Source: an uncultured Ignavibacteriota bacterium | GTDB lineage: Bacteria > Bacteroidota > Ignavibacteria > Palsa-1295 | Length of the DNA: 64,000 nt | Assembly: GCA_903900335.1 (NCBI GenBank) | Contig: CAIUMP010000001.1 | Span: forward strand, 1-64,000 | Direction: 5' to 3' | Shown: positions 1 through 9,178 of the stretch, one piece after another | How positions within the stretch are numbered: the first letter of the stretch is position 1 | Layout: the number at the start of each line of letters is the position of its first letter | The notes under the pieces: model-generated | Seen by the model: the letters and a program-made list of their open reading frames with translations, nothing else | Told to the model about the DNA's origin: nothing | Databases searched by the model: none | Translations under genes and position numbers: made by a program

Positions 1-690
1 GTAGCCCCCTACGTAGTTAAAGTAATCCCTTACGTATGGAGAGCTAAGCCATTCCATCCATACGCTTGACATCTCCTGAAAGAATATCTCGTCGCTGTTG
101 GGCTGACCGTAGCCGGAGAATTGAACGACATGAAAAAACTCGTGGAAGACCGTCACACGAAGTGCATCGTATCCATGTGTGTAGTATATGTTGCTCTTGA
201 AAGAGTTGTCAATAATACAATAGGCGCGCGTTCTGGAAACACCGCTCGCTGAACTGGCCAATGAGCCATTATCAAGCCAAAAGGTTGCTCCGTAGTAGGC
301 CCCGTTCGGATCGAGATGAACGGGCGAGAGATAGATGTCGTAATGTCCGTTCATCGTGAACTCGGGCGCGCTGTAGCCAAGCACCCCAACTTCGAATTCA
401 TACGCGCTGTCGGCCTCCATCGCTGCCCGCTGGGCGTAGGCCGGTGCGGTTACGCTGTCCGTATCTTTTGTCGTTGCATCAAAGTGAATGAGGAAGCGAT
501 GCGAGGGCGAGAAGAGCGAATCTGGAAGACTCTTTGGTAGTGCGAATTGCGGAACAGCGCCTTTCGCGTGAATGTGATTAAGCGGAGTGCCGCACTTGAT
601 GTCGTGCTCCCGCACTGTTTGCGCACACAGACGATCTGAGCAAATCAGGAATGCAAGAACGGAGAGGATCGAGAGTATTCGTGTTCGCAC
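1..690 (-). CDS. Secreted zinc metalloprotease, 3' end cut by window edge
   Basis: The minus strand is open from a GTG at 690 to the window edge, giving 230 residues with no stop. The first 24 residues are a signal peptide (basic start, hydrophobic core, cleavage after LCAQ). Residues 183-187 are HEFFH, the HExxH zinc-binding motif, followed by VVQ; the downstream segment with FQEMSSVWMEW may supply the third ligand (Glu206). This layout resembles MXAN_6640-type and related gluzincin-like secreted metalloproteases of environmental bacteria. The GTG was chosen because no in-frame ATG lies nearby and the signal peptide starts directly there. The C-terminus, where a sorting domain would be expected, is outside the window. 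The protease class is well supported; the exact family is inference. Confidence 0.8.
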   Translation of the reverse strand, partial: MRTRILSILSVLAFLICSDRLCAQTVREHDIKCGTPLNHIHAKGAVPQFALPKSLPDSLFSPSHRFLIHFDATTKDTDSVTAPAYAQRAAMEADSAYEFEVGVLGYSAPEFTMNGHYDIYLSPVHLDPNGAYYGATFWLDNGSLASSASGVSRTRAYCIIDNSFKSNIYYTHGYDALRVTVFHEFFHVVQFSGYGQPNSDEIFFQEMSSVWMEWLSSPYVRDYFNYVGGY

Positions 691-887
691 GTTTTGAGAA
701 ATGGTGGAATCCGGGAGTGCGAAAATACGAAGAATGTTCGAGGCACTCAGGAAAAGATCGTTAAGCGCCAGACAGCGTGGACAATTAAGTTCCGAACAGC
801 GGAATCTATTGGAGAAAATAAATATTACTTACCATCACAGTATTTCCAAAAAGTGTTGAAACATATGAATAGTCCCATATTAAAACG

Positions 888-933
<46 letters not shown>

Positions 934-958
934 GCTGAGGCTTAGTCTTAGGCGGGCA

Positions 959-1795
959 TTGCCTTTCGTTGTTTTATTTTTTGCTGTGTCGTGTCGGCAA
1001 CAGATTTTAGCTCCGCAGGCCAACCATGCCCGTTATACCATTGCCATGAAGCAGGGAGGTGCTCTGGAGTATGATGAGACCGTGACGGATAGCACCGTCC
1101 TTCCAAGCCAGTTTGCCGATAGCTCTGCTGACTTCAAAAGCCTTATTTCAAATGCTCAGACAACAACTTACCATGTGAGGGTTACGGTGCCAGATTTGAG
1201 TGTCCCTTATTTTCAAACTGAACGGACTATCACAACACCATCCATCAGGGATACTTCGAAGTCTGCGGCAACGCAAGTATGGAAAGTGAAAACGTATGGG
1301 ACGAGTTGTTACGAATATGACGCGAATAATAACTTGATAAATTCATTTTCGATCACTGCCGACACCGCCGATCTTGAAGGACTCCCGATGCTCGCCGTGG
1401 ACACGGTAACCGCGAATGATTCTATGCGCTCAATCGTAACAACAGGAATAACCTATGCAGGACAGTCCGCATCAACAACAGGCACGGAGATAATTGCTTC
1501 CGGCCCAATACCAAACACATCGTCAACCATGACGATCTATCTGGATAAGACGAATCTTACGGAGGATAGTTCGCAGGTGGTAACTGACGGAGATGTAAAT
1601 TATTGCAGTCGTCAGACGTACACGACCGTGGGAGGCTTTCGCATCGCGACCGGAATTGTTGCAATAACACACTGTTCGGTACCCAGCGAAACTCGGACTT
1701 CCTATGAAGAGACTTCGAATGGATTCGACATCTCGTTCCTTTATCAATCGACCCATGTCAAGGCAACCACCATCTCGAACATCCAATTACCATAA
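959..1795 (+). CDS. Unknown secreted or lipid-anchored protein
   Basis: A 278-residue frame beginning at a TTG. The short hydrophobic start ends in FFAVSC, which could be a lipobox, but the n-region is nearly absent, so the start is uncertain. The rest is rich in Ser, Thr and Asp with alternating hydrophobic residues, typical of a secreted beta-rich protein. I recognise no family. It ends 10 bases before the lipase-like gene and is probably in one operon with it. Base composition is clearly lower in GC than in the genes after 7 kb, as for the next two genes, which suggests the three travelled together. Confidence 0.6.
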   Translation: MPFVVLFFAVSCRQQILAPQANHARYTIAMKQGGALEYDETVTDSTVLPSQFADSSADFKSLISNAQTTTYHVRVTVPDLSVPYFQTERTITTPSIRDTSKSAATQVWKVKTYGTSCYEYDANNNLINSFSITADTADLEGLPMLAVDTVTANDSMRSIVTTGITYAGQSASTTGTEIIASGPIPNTSSTMTIYLDKTNLTEDSSQVVTDGDVNYCSRQTYTTVGGFRIATGIVAITHCSVPSETRTSYEETSNGFDISFLYQSTHVKATTISNIQLP

Positions 1796-1805
1796 GAGGC
1801 TGATC

Positions 1806-2918
1806 ATGACACAAAGAAGTAATCGCGCTTTTACCATTACAGTTTTCGCCATTTTTGTTTCGCTAAGCATTTTTGGCGATCTCCGAGCTCAAGCAACACA
1901 GCATCACTTCTTCATACACGGCTGGTCACAGTCGAATACGAGCATGCAGCCACTTGCGGACGATATGAAATCTTCCACGTATTTAGGCTGGGGGGAAAGC
2001 CCGACACTTCCCTACTATGCCTCATTGACGAATTCGAGAGGAATTGCATCAGAAGTCAGCGGGGCAGGAGTGAGTGTCCATAGCCAGCTTCACTCCGATC
2101 ACATGTTCGGAAATTATGTCGGTTTGGGTTATTCTGCGGGTGGGTTACACGCCCGATATGAGGCCCAGTCAGCGGGAAGCACATTTATCCAGGGTATTGT
2201 AACGTTACACACTCCAAACGCGGGAATCCCTCTGGCAAGTGTCGGAATGCGTAACTGGCTTATTGTAGCATTAATGGCAGCTAATTCAAAGGGTTCAGTC
2301 GACTTAAATGTATTTATAACGCCCGCTATGCTCACAGCCAATACTTTTGGATCGAGCACGTTCGATGGCCTCGTACAGGATATGATCCCTGGTTGCTCGT
2401 TCCTGAACACAATAAATGGTACTCAGCCAAACATTCCAAGGGTTGCTGTTTGGGGACGCGTTGCGGATCAACAATGGGCAAGTTTTCAAGATGCCGTTAA
2501 TGGCCCGACGAACTGGCTGAACCAGCAGGGCTTGTACCGGCGAACCGGAGCTATGTGGAATCAGTCGGCACAGGCCAATCAATCACAGTATCGATGGTAT
2601 AAACCTTGGACGTATGGGCATAAGGCAGAAGCTATGCTTGATTGGATGGTGAGTGATATGTGGAATAATAAGGCCTCAGCAATGGATGACATAGAAAGCG
2701 CTTGGGAAACCGCCATCGGCAGTAAGGGGCAGTCTTCTGATGGATTTATTTCTGTGTCATCACAGAAGGCAATTCCAAACGCTACATCAATCATTCAAGA
2801 CAACGTTGCGGGTAGGTATATTAACCATGGTGAAGCCATATTAGACATTGTCTTTAGCGGTGCTCATGTTGAACGTCTTGCTATCTATCACGCTCTTCAG
2901 ACGGCTGGAGCTCAATAG
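1806..2918 (+). CDS. Secreted lipase-like alpha/beta hydrolase
   Basis: 370 residues from ATG 1806, which places a signal peptide (residues 1-29, ending LRAQA) at the start; the longer open frame upstream overlaps the previous gene and lacks a signal. FFIHGW at 35-40 fits the oxyanion-loop HG motif of triacylglycerol lipases, and GYSAGG at 108-113 is the nucleophile elbow with Ser110. An ester or lipid substrate outside the cytoplasm is likely, but specificity cannot be read from sequence. I see no sorting domain at the C-terminus. The stop overlaps the next gene's GTG start (TAGTG), implying translational coupling to the PQQ-propeller lipoprotein. Confidence 0.75.
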   Translation: MTQRSNRAFTITVFAIFVSLSIFGDLRAQATQHHFFIHGWSQSNTSMQPLADDMKSSTYLGWGESPTLPYYASLTNSRGIASEVSGAGVSVHSQLHSDHMFGNYVGLGYSAGGLHARYEAQSAGSTFIQGIVTLHTPNAGIPLASVGMRNWLIVALMAANSKGSVDLNVFITPAMLTANTFGSSTFDGLVQDMIPGCSFLNTINGTQPNIPRVAVWGRVADQQWASFQDAVNGPTNWLNQQGLYRRTGAMWNQSAQANQSQYRWYKPWTYGHKAEAMLDWMVSDMWNNKASAMDDIESAWETAIGSKGQSSDGFISVSSQKAIPNATSIIQDNVAGRYINHGEAILDIVFSGAHVERLAIYHALQTAGAQ

Positions 2919-4234
2919 TGCAAATACCATACTTATCATCGGTTTTTCTTCTGCTTGGGATGCTTTCGTCAGGCTGTGAATCTCCGAATACACATTTACC
3001 AGTTATCTTGAATCCCAAGGATACCCTGAGAGCCGATAGCATGCGGGTTCGATGGGCAACTCAAATACCCTTCAATCCAAGCGAATTCACCGAGTCACGA
3101 CTAAGGCCAGCAATTATTGATGATTCGCTAATCATATTCGGTTTTTCCGAAGGTTTCGTGTGTCTGAATATGAATACCGGTGCGATCAAGTGGCAGACAC
3201 AAATTGGACTAACACTCGGGCAGAGGATTAGTGTATGGGCCGCACTTGACATGATCATCGAAAATGGAAGAATCTACACGTTAGCGTCGAACGATGCGGT
3301 TCGTGGTTCAAAGGCCTCGGCAGTTTGCCTATCTGTTACGGACGGACATCTGAATTGGAGGCATGACATTGCACCTGAAGAGTCCTTCGCGTGGCAATTT
3401 AGTAAGTATTCCTCTTCTCCTGATGCAATTTATTACTCGACACAATCGAGCCACGTTGTTGCTCTGTCTAAATCGGATGGTTCGGTCTTATGGGATTCAC
3501 CGAATGGGGCGTACAAACCGTTGAACTTTCAGATCTATCAAGGAGAACCCACCTATAAGAACGGCATACTCTATGTTTGCTCATCATTCAATACCCCCGA
3601 TGGCTTCCACAACGATGGTGGGGTTGTTGCCCTCGATGCAAAGACAGGGAATGTACTTTGGAAGAAGATGTTCCCCCATGCCGATTCCTCCTCAGGATAT
3701 TACAATCCTGCTCTATTGAATGAGAATCTTATCCACGCTCCTCCGCTGCCTACGCAGGATGGATTGATTCTTACAGCGGGCTTCTGCATCACACTAATGG
3801 ACGATACCGGACGCTTCGTTTGGATGAAGGCTCCTAACATTAATGGAAATCTCTCGATCTACGATTGGCAGCCATTCCTCCAAAATGGGAAACTGTATGG
3901 ATATAATAACGGCAATGGAAATTATTTTACATTTTGCATGGATCCTCACACTGGCTCTATGAGTTGGATACAGATCGCTTTGAGCCCTCCTGACGGTGCC
4001 ACCGAAATCTTCAATTCACCTGGAATTGATTCAATTTCGACATATATAATCAGCGACGCTTTCCAGATTTTTGGCCAAAGCCTTGCGGACGGTCATCGTG
4101 ATTTGTTTGTTGATCCTCGATATTATAGCAAGGGTGATTATGTTCCAGGTGGCGAGATTCTCGTGCGCGGTAACCGATTGTACTATCAGACAAGAGATAC
4201 GCAGGATTACATCATATGCTTGGAGCGTCCCTGA
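2918..4234 (+). CDS. PQQ-like beta-propeller lipoprotein
   Basis: 438 residues from a GTG overlapping the lipase stop by one base. A lipoprotein signal ends in the lipobox LSSGC (Cys at about 20), so the protein is predicted to be lipid-anchored in the envelope. The body has repeated blades of the type seen in PQQ-binding-like propellers: VCLNMNTGAIKWQT, VVALSKSDGSVLWD, VVALDAKTGNVLWKK and similar. The fold is that of BamB or PQQ dehydrogenases, but this is not BamB by context; a binding or scaffold role beside the secreted hydrolase is inference. It lies in the same low-GC cassette. Confidence 0.75.
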   Translation: MQIPYLSSVFLLLGMLSSGCESPNTHLPVILNPKDTLRADSMRVRWATQIPFNPSEFTESRLRPAIIDDSLIIFGFSEGFVCLNMNTGAIKWQTQIGLTLGQRISVWAALDMIIENGRIYTLASNDAVRGSKASAVCLSVTDGHLNWRHDIAPEESFAWQFSKYSSSPDAIYYSTQSSHVVALSKSDGSVLWDSPNGAYKPLNFQIYQGEPTYKNGILYVCSSFNTPDGFHNDGGVVALDAKTGNVLWKKMFPHADSSSGYYNPALLNENLIHAPPLPTQDGLILTAGFCITLMDDTGRFVWMKAPNINGNLSIYDWQPFLQNGKLYGYNNGNGNYFTFCMDPHTGSMSWIQIALSPPDGATEIFNSPGIDSISTYIISDAFQIFGQSLADGHRDLFVDPRYYSKGDYVPGGEILVRGNRLYYQTRDTQDYIICLERP

Positions 4235-4255
4235 TAGTTTGCTGTTGTTTTTCAA

Positions 4256-4570
4256 TCAGCTGGTCAAAAGTCTCTCCTCAAGCTCCTTAAAATCAAGATT
4301 ACCATAGAACACACCCCATTGCAGGATCTCCGTGTAGCCGATCTCATTCATCGGTGTGCCAGCCGAGAGGCGCTCGGCTGCTTCGGGAGTATCGGCCGCG
4401 ATGAGGGTTAGTCCCCCACCGGTGTCGTTATTCCATCCTCCACCGCCACAAGCAACGAGATTACCGCCAGCATATAACTCGCGAAGCCAGACCATCAATC
4501 TTGGGATGCGCGACTGGAATTCTTCGTCCGTGCCGGTTTGGTGGAATAGGCAAGCGTAGATCTCTTTCAT
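4256..4570 (-). CDS. YciI-like (YCII domain) protein
   Basis: 104 residues forming one YCII-type dimeric alpha/beta-barrel domain. The start MKEIYACLFHQTG, the central GGG-rich segment and the later TPEAAERLSAGTPMNE resemble DGPFAETKE/YciI proteins. These are small cytoplasmic proteins, mostly of unknown function, and no active site can be assigned. The start overlaps the stop of the upstream secreted protein gene (ATGA type), so the two are probably co-translated. Confidence 0.6.
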   Translation of the reverse strand: MKEIYACLFHQTGTDEEFQSRIPRLMVWLRELYAGGNLVACGGGGWNNDTGGGLTLIAADTPEAAERLSAGTPMNEIGYTEILQWGVFYGNLDFKELEERLLTS

Positions 4571-5085
4571 CTCGCTTTCTTCTTTTTACCCTTGGTTGGC
4601 GGAACAACTTTTGGCTCGGAAACCCGTGTGACATGCCCCGTAACATTTCCCTGATTGGCCTTGACTTCGAAGTGGAAAGTCGTCGTGGCTTGCGATGCAG
4701 GTGAAACTCCAGCGAGGTGCTTTAGCAAGAACTCTGCTGTGATCTGGTCAATGCCGTAAGGTGACCTTTCCTGTGTCGTGGTGCGTGCAACGCTGTCGTA
4801 GCTCGAAGTGGGTTTCCCCTTCGCTGTAGATTTTGAAGTCGCTGCGGCCTTTGGAAGTATCAACTCCAGAGCGTACTTACCTGGAGCAAGATAACTGAAC
4901 TTATACGCCCCATCCTTATCGGTGGTGGTCTGGTCCGGTGATCCACCCTCTGGCGTAAGACTCACATTGATCCCCTCGATCGGAGTGGTAATGGGGGCGG
5001 GAGCAGCGTCCTGCGCACTCGCAATCCGGCAGAATAGGAGAAAAGAGCCTACAAAAATAGCTAATGGGAGGAGTGGTCGCTTCAT
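4567..5085 (-). CDS. Secreted protein with carboxypeptidase-regulatory-like Ig domain
   Basis: 172 residues. Residues 1-24 are a signal peptide ending IASAQ. After it, a single beta-sandwich is suggested by INVSLTPEGG, TTTDKDGAYKFSYLAPGKY and ALELILPK, the hallmark pattern of the carboxypeptidase-regulatory-like (SdrD-B-like) domain. A second beta segment ends in a strongly basic tail (KGKKKKAR). It lies 52 bases downstream of nusG on the same strand and overlaps the YciI-like gene. The role is unknown; a periplasmic or surface structural protein is likely. Confidence 0.6.
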   Translation of the reverse strand: MKRPLLPLAIFVGSFLLFCRIASAQDAAPAPITTPIEGINVSLTPEGGSPDQTTTDKDGAYKFSYLAPGKYALELILPKAAATSKSTAKGKPTSSYDSVARTTTQERSPYGIDQITAEFLLKHLAGVSPASQATTTFHFEVKANQGNVTGHVTRVSEPKVVPPTKGKKKKAR

Positions 5086-5137
5086 GGTTTTGTCTTGCTA
5101 AGTATCAACCATGACGCAAACACGAGACCGGCCCAAC

Positions 5138-5689
5138 TTACTCCGCCTCTACCTGCGCGTAATCCAATTCGACTGGTGTCTTGCGTCCAAAGATGGACAC
5201 TTCAACCTTCAACTTCTGCTTGTCTTCGTTGACTTCCTTGATCTGTGCGCCAAAACCAGAGAATGGTCCATCAATGACCTTCACAGGCTGTCCGAGGAAG
5301 AAGCGAATTTCTGGCGACTCCATACCACGCTTTTCTTCAACCTTACCGAGGATGCGGCGCATCTCGTCTGGCTGAAGCGCTGCGGGCTGGTTCTTGGTCG
5401 CACCGACGAAGGCGACGACACCGGGCACGGAGAGAATAAGATCGATCAGCTTCTTATCGAGTGCTGCCTCGATCAGGATATAGCCGGGCAAAAAACTCTT
5501 GGTCTTCGTTCGCTTCTTGCCATCGCGAACTTCATACACCTTTTCGTTAGGGATGACCACTTCTGGCACCCGCTCGGAAACTCCGCGGCGCTTGAGCTCA
5601 TCTTCGATGTACGCCTTGACCTTTGCTTCGTGACCGGTGAAAGTCCGAAGGGCGTACCACTTGAGGGAGATTCCTTGAAGTTCGCTCAT
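5138..5689 (-). CDS. nusG: Transcription termination/antitermination factor NusG
   Basis: 183 residues with the NusG two-domain layout. The NGN domain begins [20 protein letters not shown] and includes [10 protein letters not shown] and [10 protein letters not shown]; the KOW domain at the end carries [20 protein letters not shown] and [19 protein letters not shown]. It binds RNA polymerase and links it to Rho or the ribosome. The start overlaps the secE stop (ATGA), the usual secE-nusG pair. Unusually, rplK does not follow: rplK-rplA lie at 49.4 kb on the other strand. Confidence 0.97.
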   Translation of the reverse strand: MSELQGISLKWYALRTFTGHEAKVKAYIEDELKRRGVSERVPEVVIPNEKVYEVRDGKKRTKTKSFLPGYILIEAALDKKLIDLILSVPGVVAFVGATKNQPAALQPDEMRRILGKVEEKRGMESPEIRFFLGQPVKVIDGPFSGFGAQIKEVNEDKQKLKVEVSIFGRKTPVELDYAQVEAE

Positions 5690-5922
5690 AGAATTCTATA
5701 CAAACCGCGAATGACGGTCTCGAAAATTTTGTCCACGCCAAAGGTGAAGACAGCCATAGCGACACACATCACAAGCGTGATGACGGTAGCGTCCTGAAGC
5801 TCTGTGCGCTTTGGCCAGCTGACCTTGCGCATCTCGCGTGCGACATCGTTGAAGAAGGAGAACGACTTTGATTTAAGTCCCTCTTTCTCACCGGGTTGGG
5901 TAACGACTGTTGTTTCTGCCAT
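5686..5922 (-). CDS. secE: Preprotein translocase subunit SecE
   Basis: 78 residues from ATG 5922 (MAETTVV). A longer open frame reaches 5970, but the extra 16 residues run through a repeat-like intergenic sequence and are unlikely to be translated. The single-TM SecE pattern is clear: amphipathic [20 protein letters not shown] followed by a hydrophobic segment and a short tail. It clamps SecY in the translocon. It sits between tRNA-Trp and nusG, the common bacterial order. Confidence 0.95.
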   Translation of the reverse strand: MAETTVVTQPGEKEGLKSKSFSFFNDVAREMRKVSWPKRTELQDATVITLVMCVAMAVFTFGVDKIFETVIRGLYRIL

Positions 5923-6034
5923 GATCGTTCGTATTGTAACGAGTGGATGAGTAATGGGTAACGAGTTCAAACCTACCAGGTTTCCTGCGAACAGGGCTCG
6001 TTACTTCTTACTCGCAACCGGTAACGTACATAAG

Positions 6035-6107
<73 letters not shown>

Positions 6108-6210
6108 ATTCTTCAGAAACGAGTGGATGAGTAACGAGTAACGGGAAGAGGTCACCATGGTTTCATGGCCACTCGCTCGTTACTCGTTACTCACCACTCG
6201 TTACCTCAAA

Positions 6211-6360
6211 TTACTTCGACTCCTTGTGGAGCGTGCGTTTGTTATCGCGGGAGCAGAACTTGGTGTACTCGACGCGGCCGGACTGCTTGCGCTTGTTCTT
6301 CGTTGTCGAGTAGTTGCGCATCTTGCATACGGTACACTCGAGTGTGATGATGTCTCTCAT
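6211..6360 (-). CDS. rpmG: 50S ribosomal protein L33
   Basis: A 49-codon gene on the minus strand, ATG at 6358-6360 and TAA at 6211-6213. The product starts [19 protein letters not shown], continues [18 protein letters not shown] and ends in KRTLHKESK. This is the L33 pattern, though only Cys9, Cys12 and one later Cys are obvious for zinc. It sits in the standard rpmG-tRNA-Trp-secE-nusG run. Copies of the GAGTAACG intergenic repeat lie between it and tRNA-Trp. Confidence 0.95.
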   Translation of the reverse strand: MRDIITLECTVCKMRNYSTTKNKRKQSGRVEYTKFCSRDNKRTLHKESK

Positions 6361-6392
6361 TGTCTGTGATCTCCTATTGTCTATCTAAACTC

Positions 6393-6632
6393 TTAATTGA
6401 CGACCGGAGGCTGCTCCTCCGGAGGCTTCGGCTGCAAGTTATTCAGGAAGGCAGCCGATAAAAACTTGAATCTGCCGCACTTCGGGCAGATGTACGTTGT
6501 CACTGGCAGCGCACGAGATGTGTTGAACTGCACACCCTGCGGGGTGACATCGAGCCCAGGCAATGCGAAGAGCTCAGGATTGACCTCCATCTGCGTGCCG
6601 CAGTCTCCACACAATTTTGCCGGTGACGCCAT
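6393..6632 (-). CDS. Small zinc-ribbon protein of unknown function
   Basis: 79 residues with two CxxC pairs (Cys8/Cys11 in LCGDCG and Cys49/Cys52 in ICPKCG) about 37 residues apart, a classic four-Cys zinc ribbon. The C-terminus is Pro-rich (QPKPPEEQPPVV). No signal or membrane segment, so it is probably cytoplasmic. It lies between tRNA-Gly and rpmG on the same strand. I do not recognise a named family; small ribbons like this can bind nucleic acid or act as adaptors. Confidence 0.7.
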   Translation of the reverse strand: MASPAKLCGDCGTQMEVNPELFALPGLDVTPQGVQFNTSRALPVTTYICPKCGRFKFLSAAFLNNLQPKPPEEQPPVVN

Positions 6633-6738
6633 TCGTCAGTAATGATCTTTTATGAATAATGAATTATGAATGGTCAGACGTTGAATAATGAGCAAGCGCT
6701 CTTCTTCTTTATCATTAATCATTCATATTTGCTCAGAG

Positions 6739-6811
6739 AGCGGGAGACGGGACTCGAACCCGCGACCAACAGCTTGGAAGGCTGTGACTCTACCAACTGA
6801 GTTACTCCCGC
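6739..6811 (-). tRNA. trnG: tRNA-Gly (TCC anticodon)
   Basis: A 73-nt cloverleaf on the minus strand. The acceptor pairs gcgggag (6805-6811 read on minus) with 6740-6746. The anticodon stem acagc/gctgt closes the loop CTTCCAA, giving anticodon TCC, and GGTTCGAGTC is the T arm. CCA is not encoded. It heads the tRNA-Gly, zinc ribbon, rpmG, tRNA-Trp, secE, nusG run. Confidence 0.95.
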
Positions 6812-7108
6812 ATTGTCGTAATTCCCGCAATGTGCGGGCAGCCTCGCATCCTCCGGAGGGAATATGCGGTGCCTTAACTCCGAATCAATGAAAAAAAAGC
6901 CGGGGACGCTCGATTTCTTCGTCGAAATCTCCCATCCTCAGCGGGCTGATAGACAAAACCGGGCCGGAATCGGTTCCTTTGGGCTGGAAAAAGGGTGTTG
7001 GGCCGTAAACTCACCCTGTTCCCTGAAAATTGTCGTATATTTAAATGAGGAATAAAAGTCCACAACCTCTTTCAATGTACCACTTTTTCACTTAATCGAC
7101 CGATAGTC

Positions 7109-9073
7109 ATGAGAATTTCTCGTGTTGTACGTATAGCGGCGCTATCCATGCTGCTCGCTCTCGTTGGTTTTTCTAGTGTGTTTAGTCAGGCATACAAGCG
7201 GCACGCCCTCATCGAGGAAGGCACCGGGACCTGGTGCCAGTACTGTCCCTGGGGTGCCTACACCATTGACAGCATGGAGCGTTATATGGGTGAGCACCTC
7301 GTTGCGATCTCGTGGCACGGCCCCAAGAATTACGGCGAACCGCTGTACATTCCGAAGGGACAGTGCGACACGGTTGCCAGCTATGCGAAGGCGACAGGCT
7401 ATCCTTGGGCCTACATTGGCCGCACATGGACCGGTTCGGGCTCCTACCAGACATTCCCGAACCCATGGTACAGCACCGCTATTCAGCAGGCTTCCGAAGC
7501 CCCTGTCATTGATTTCCGCGTCGTCAATGCTGTCTATAAATCCAACAGCGTTGATTTCGACGTAGATGTTACCCCATTCGATCTGAGCAACACCCCAACT
7601 GAGGACACCTGCGGCTATCTAATAATCACGGCTCTCACCGAAGATGGCATCGTCTCTTCCCAAACGAAGAATGGCGTTGGCCAGGTGGACAACTTCGTGC
7701 ACCGCAACGTGGCACGCGCTGTCGGTGGCAAGGTGCTCGGTGATGTATTCACACTTGGCACCAAGACGGCAGTTCAATGGCCGGTTCGCAAGCATTATCA
7801 TATGGTGACCAACGGCACCGCAAATGGCATTGACTGGGTGCAGGACTCGCTTCGCATTAAAGCGTTCGCGGTCCTTGCCTCCAAGAAGACCTCAGGCGAG
7901 GCGTACCTCGATGCAGGCCAAACGGGTTACGTCACAACCCTTCCCTCTTCTGCAGCCCCAGCAGTTTGGACTGTTCTGCCTCAGACCAACTCCAGTATTT
8001 CTGGCGACAGCGCTAACCTGACCATCGTCTGGAGCAAGGGTGGCGGCGCCGGCGCGAAGGTCAATCTCAATTATTCGCTCGATAACGGCAAGACCTGGCT
8101 GCCAATCGCCTCGAGCATTTCCACCACCACCTACTTCTGGAAGATCGCGACTGCGGCCTATGGCCAGCAGGTGATGATTCAGGTCGTTGATGGTTCAGAC
8201 GCTACGATCAAGGCAACGTCCGGAACATTCTCGATCGGCCCGAAGCCGAACTTCCAGGTCATGACACCAAAGGGAGGCGACGTGGCCTACATCGGAGCGA
8301 CGCAAGCGGTGACGTTCACGCCGATCAACAATCCGGGCGAGAATATCACCATTTCGCTTTCAAGAGACTCCATGGCAACATGGACGAAGCTCGCCAGCGT
8401 GAACGCAGCAACCAGCTACCCATGGGCCGTTAAGGGTCCTGCGACGACCACCGCATTCCTCAAAGTTTCGGATGGTGTGAACGCCACCGGCTACACCGGA
8501 ATGTTCTCCATCGTCGATTCGGGCAAGATCACGGTCACCGTGGATGGAACGCCGCTCGCGCAGGGTGCCTCGACTGTCATTCACTGGATTTCAACCGGGT
8601 ATCTTGGCGAGACCGTTGACGTGGATGCAAGCTATGACGGCAAGCAGTCCTGGGCACAGATAGCCCACGGCTTGCCATCGAGCACAACCTCGCAGAATTG
8701 GACAGCGCCGATGAAGAACGTTGTCGCTACAATTCGAGTCATGGCGGCTTCTGGTGCAACCGGCTACTCGTCGGATTTCTCCGTAGGTTCTGCTGGTGTT
8801 TCCCAAAGCGCTCCGGGTACCGGGATCACGATCTCCCCGAATCCGCTTTCGTCGGCCTCGACCATAACGTATGATCTTTCGGCACCTGCGACAGTCACAT
8901 TTATTGTGCATGACCTGCTTGGCCGAGAAGTGGCCCGCGTCAATGGCGGCGCACTCAGCGAAGGATCGCACGAGATGAGCTTCGAAGGTTCGAACCTTGC
9001 CGCTGGAACATACGAGTACACGCTGCTCGCTGGAAAACAAAGCTATCGCGGAAAATTGAGCATCATCCGGTAG
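7109..9073 (+). CDS. Secreted Omp28-like thioredoxin-fold protein with T9SS sorting domain
   Basis: 654 residues. A signal peptide (1-27, ending VFSQ) is followed by an Omp28-type domain: EEGTGTWCQYCPWG carries Cys43 and Cys46 in a thioredoxin-like CxxC, and VAISWHGPKNYGEPLY follows as in that family. From about residue 280 come three Ig-like repeats (each with DSMATW or DNGKTW type strands) and from about 575 a type A sorting domain: SPNPLSSASTITYDL, HDLLGREV, LAAGTYEYTL. The protein should cross the outer membrane by T9SS and be anchored or released. The CxxC may act in redox or merely be structural. A strong terminator follows it. Confidence 0.85.
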   Translation: MRISRVVRIAALSMLLALVGFSSVFSQAYKRHALIEEGTGTWCQYCPWGAYTIDSMERYMGEHLVAISWHGPKNYGEPLYIPKGQCDTVASYAKATGYPWAYIGRTWTGSGSYQTFPNPWYSTAIQQASEAPVIDFRVVNAVYKSNSVDFDVDVTPFDLSNTPTEDTCGYLIITALTEDGIVSSQTKNGVGQVDNFVHRNVARAVGGKVLGDVFTLGTKTAVQWPVRKHYHMVTNGTANGIDWVQDSLRIKAFAVLASKKTSGEAYLDAGQTGYVTTLPSSAAPAVWTVLPQTNSSISGDSANLTIVWSKGGGAGAKVNLNYSLDNGKTWLPIASSISTTTYFWKIATAAYGQQVMIQVVDGSDATIKATSGTFSIGPKPNFQVMTPKGGDVAYIGATQAVTFTPINNPGENITISLSRDSMATWTKLASVNAATSYPWAVKGPATTTAFLKVSDGVNATGYTGMFSIVDSGKITVTVDGTPLAQGASTVIHWISTGYLGETVDVDASYDGKQSWAQIAHGLPSSTTSQNWTAPMKNVVATIRVMAASGATGYSSDFSVGSAGVSQSAPGTGITISPNPLSSASTITYDLSAPATVTFIVHDLLGREVARVNGGALSEGSHEMSFEGSNLAAGTYEYTLLAGKQSYRGKLSIIR

Positions 9074-9099
9074 TCAAACTAAGAGCTAAAACAAAAAGA

Positions 9100-9131
9100 A
9101 GCGCCGCCCGATTGGGCGGCGCTTTCATTTT
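9100..9131. terminator. Rho-independent terminator, probably bidirectional
   Basis: A perfect GC-rich hairpin (agcgccgccc, 4-nt loop, gggcggcgct at 9100-9123) is followed on the plus strand by TTCATTTTGT and preceded by an A-rich run. It lies 27 bases after the Omp28-like gene and before the end of the convergent PNGase F-like gene, so it may serve both. Confidence 0.9.
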
Positions 9132-9178
9132 GTACCACTAACTTTTCAGCAGCGTTCCGCTTTGCGGTGCTGATTGCA

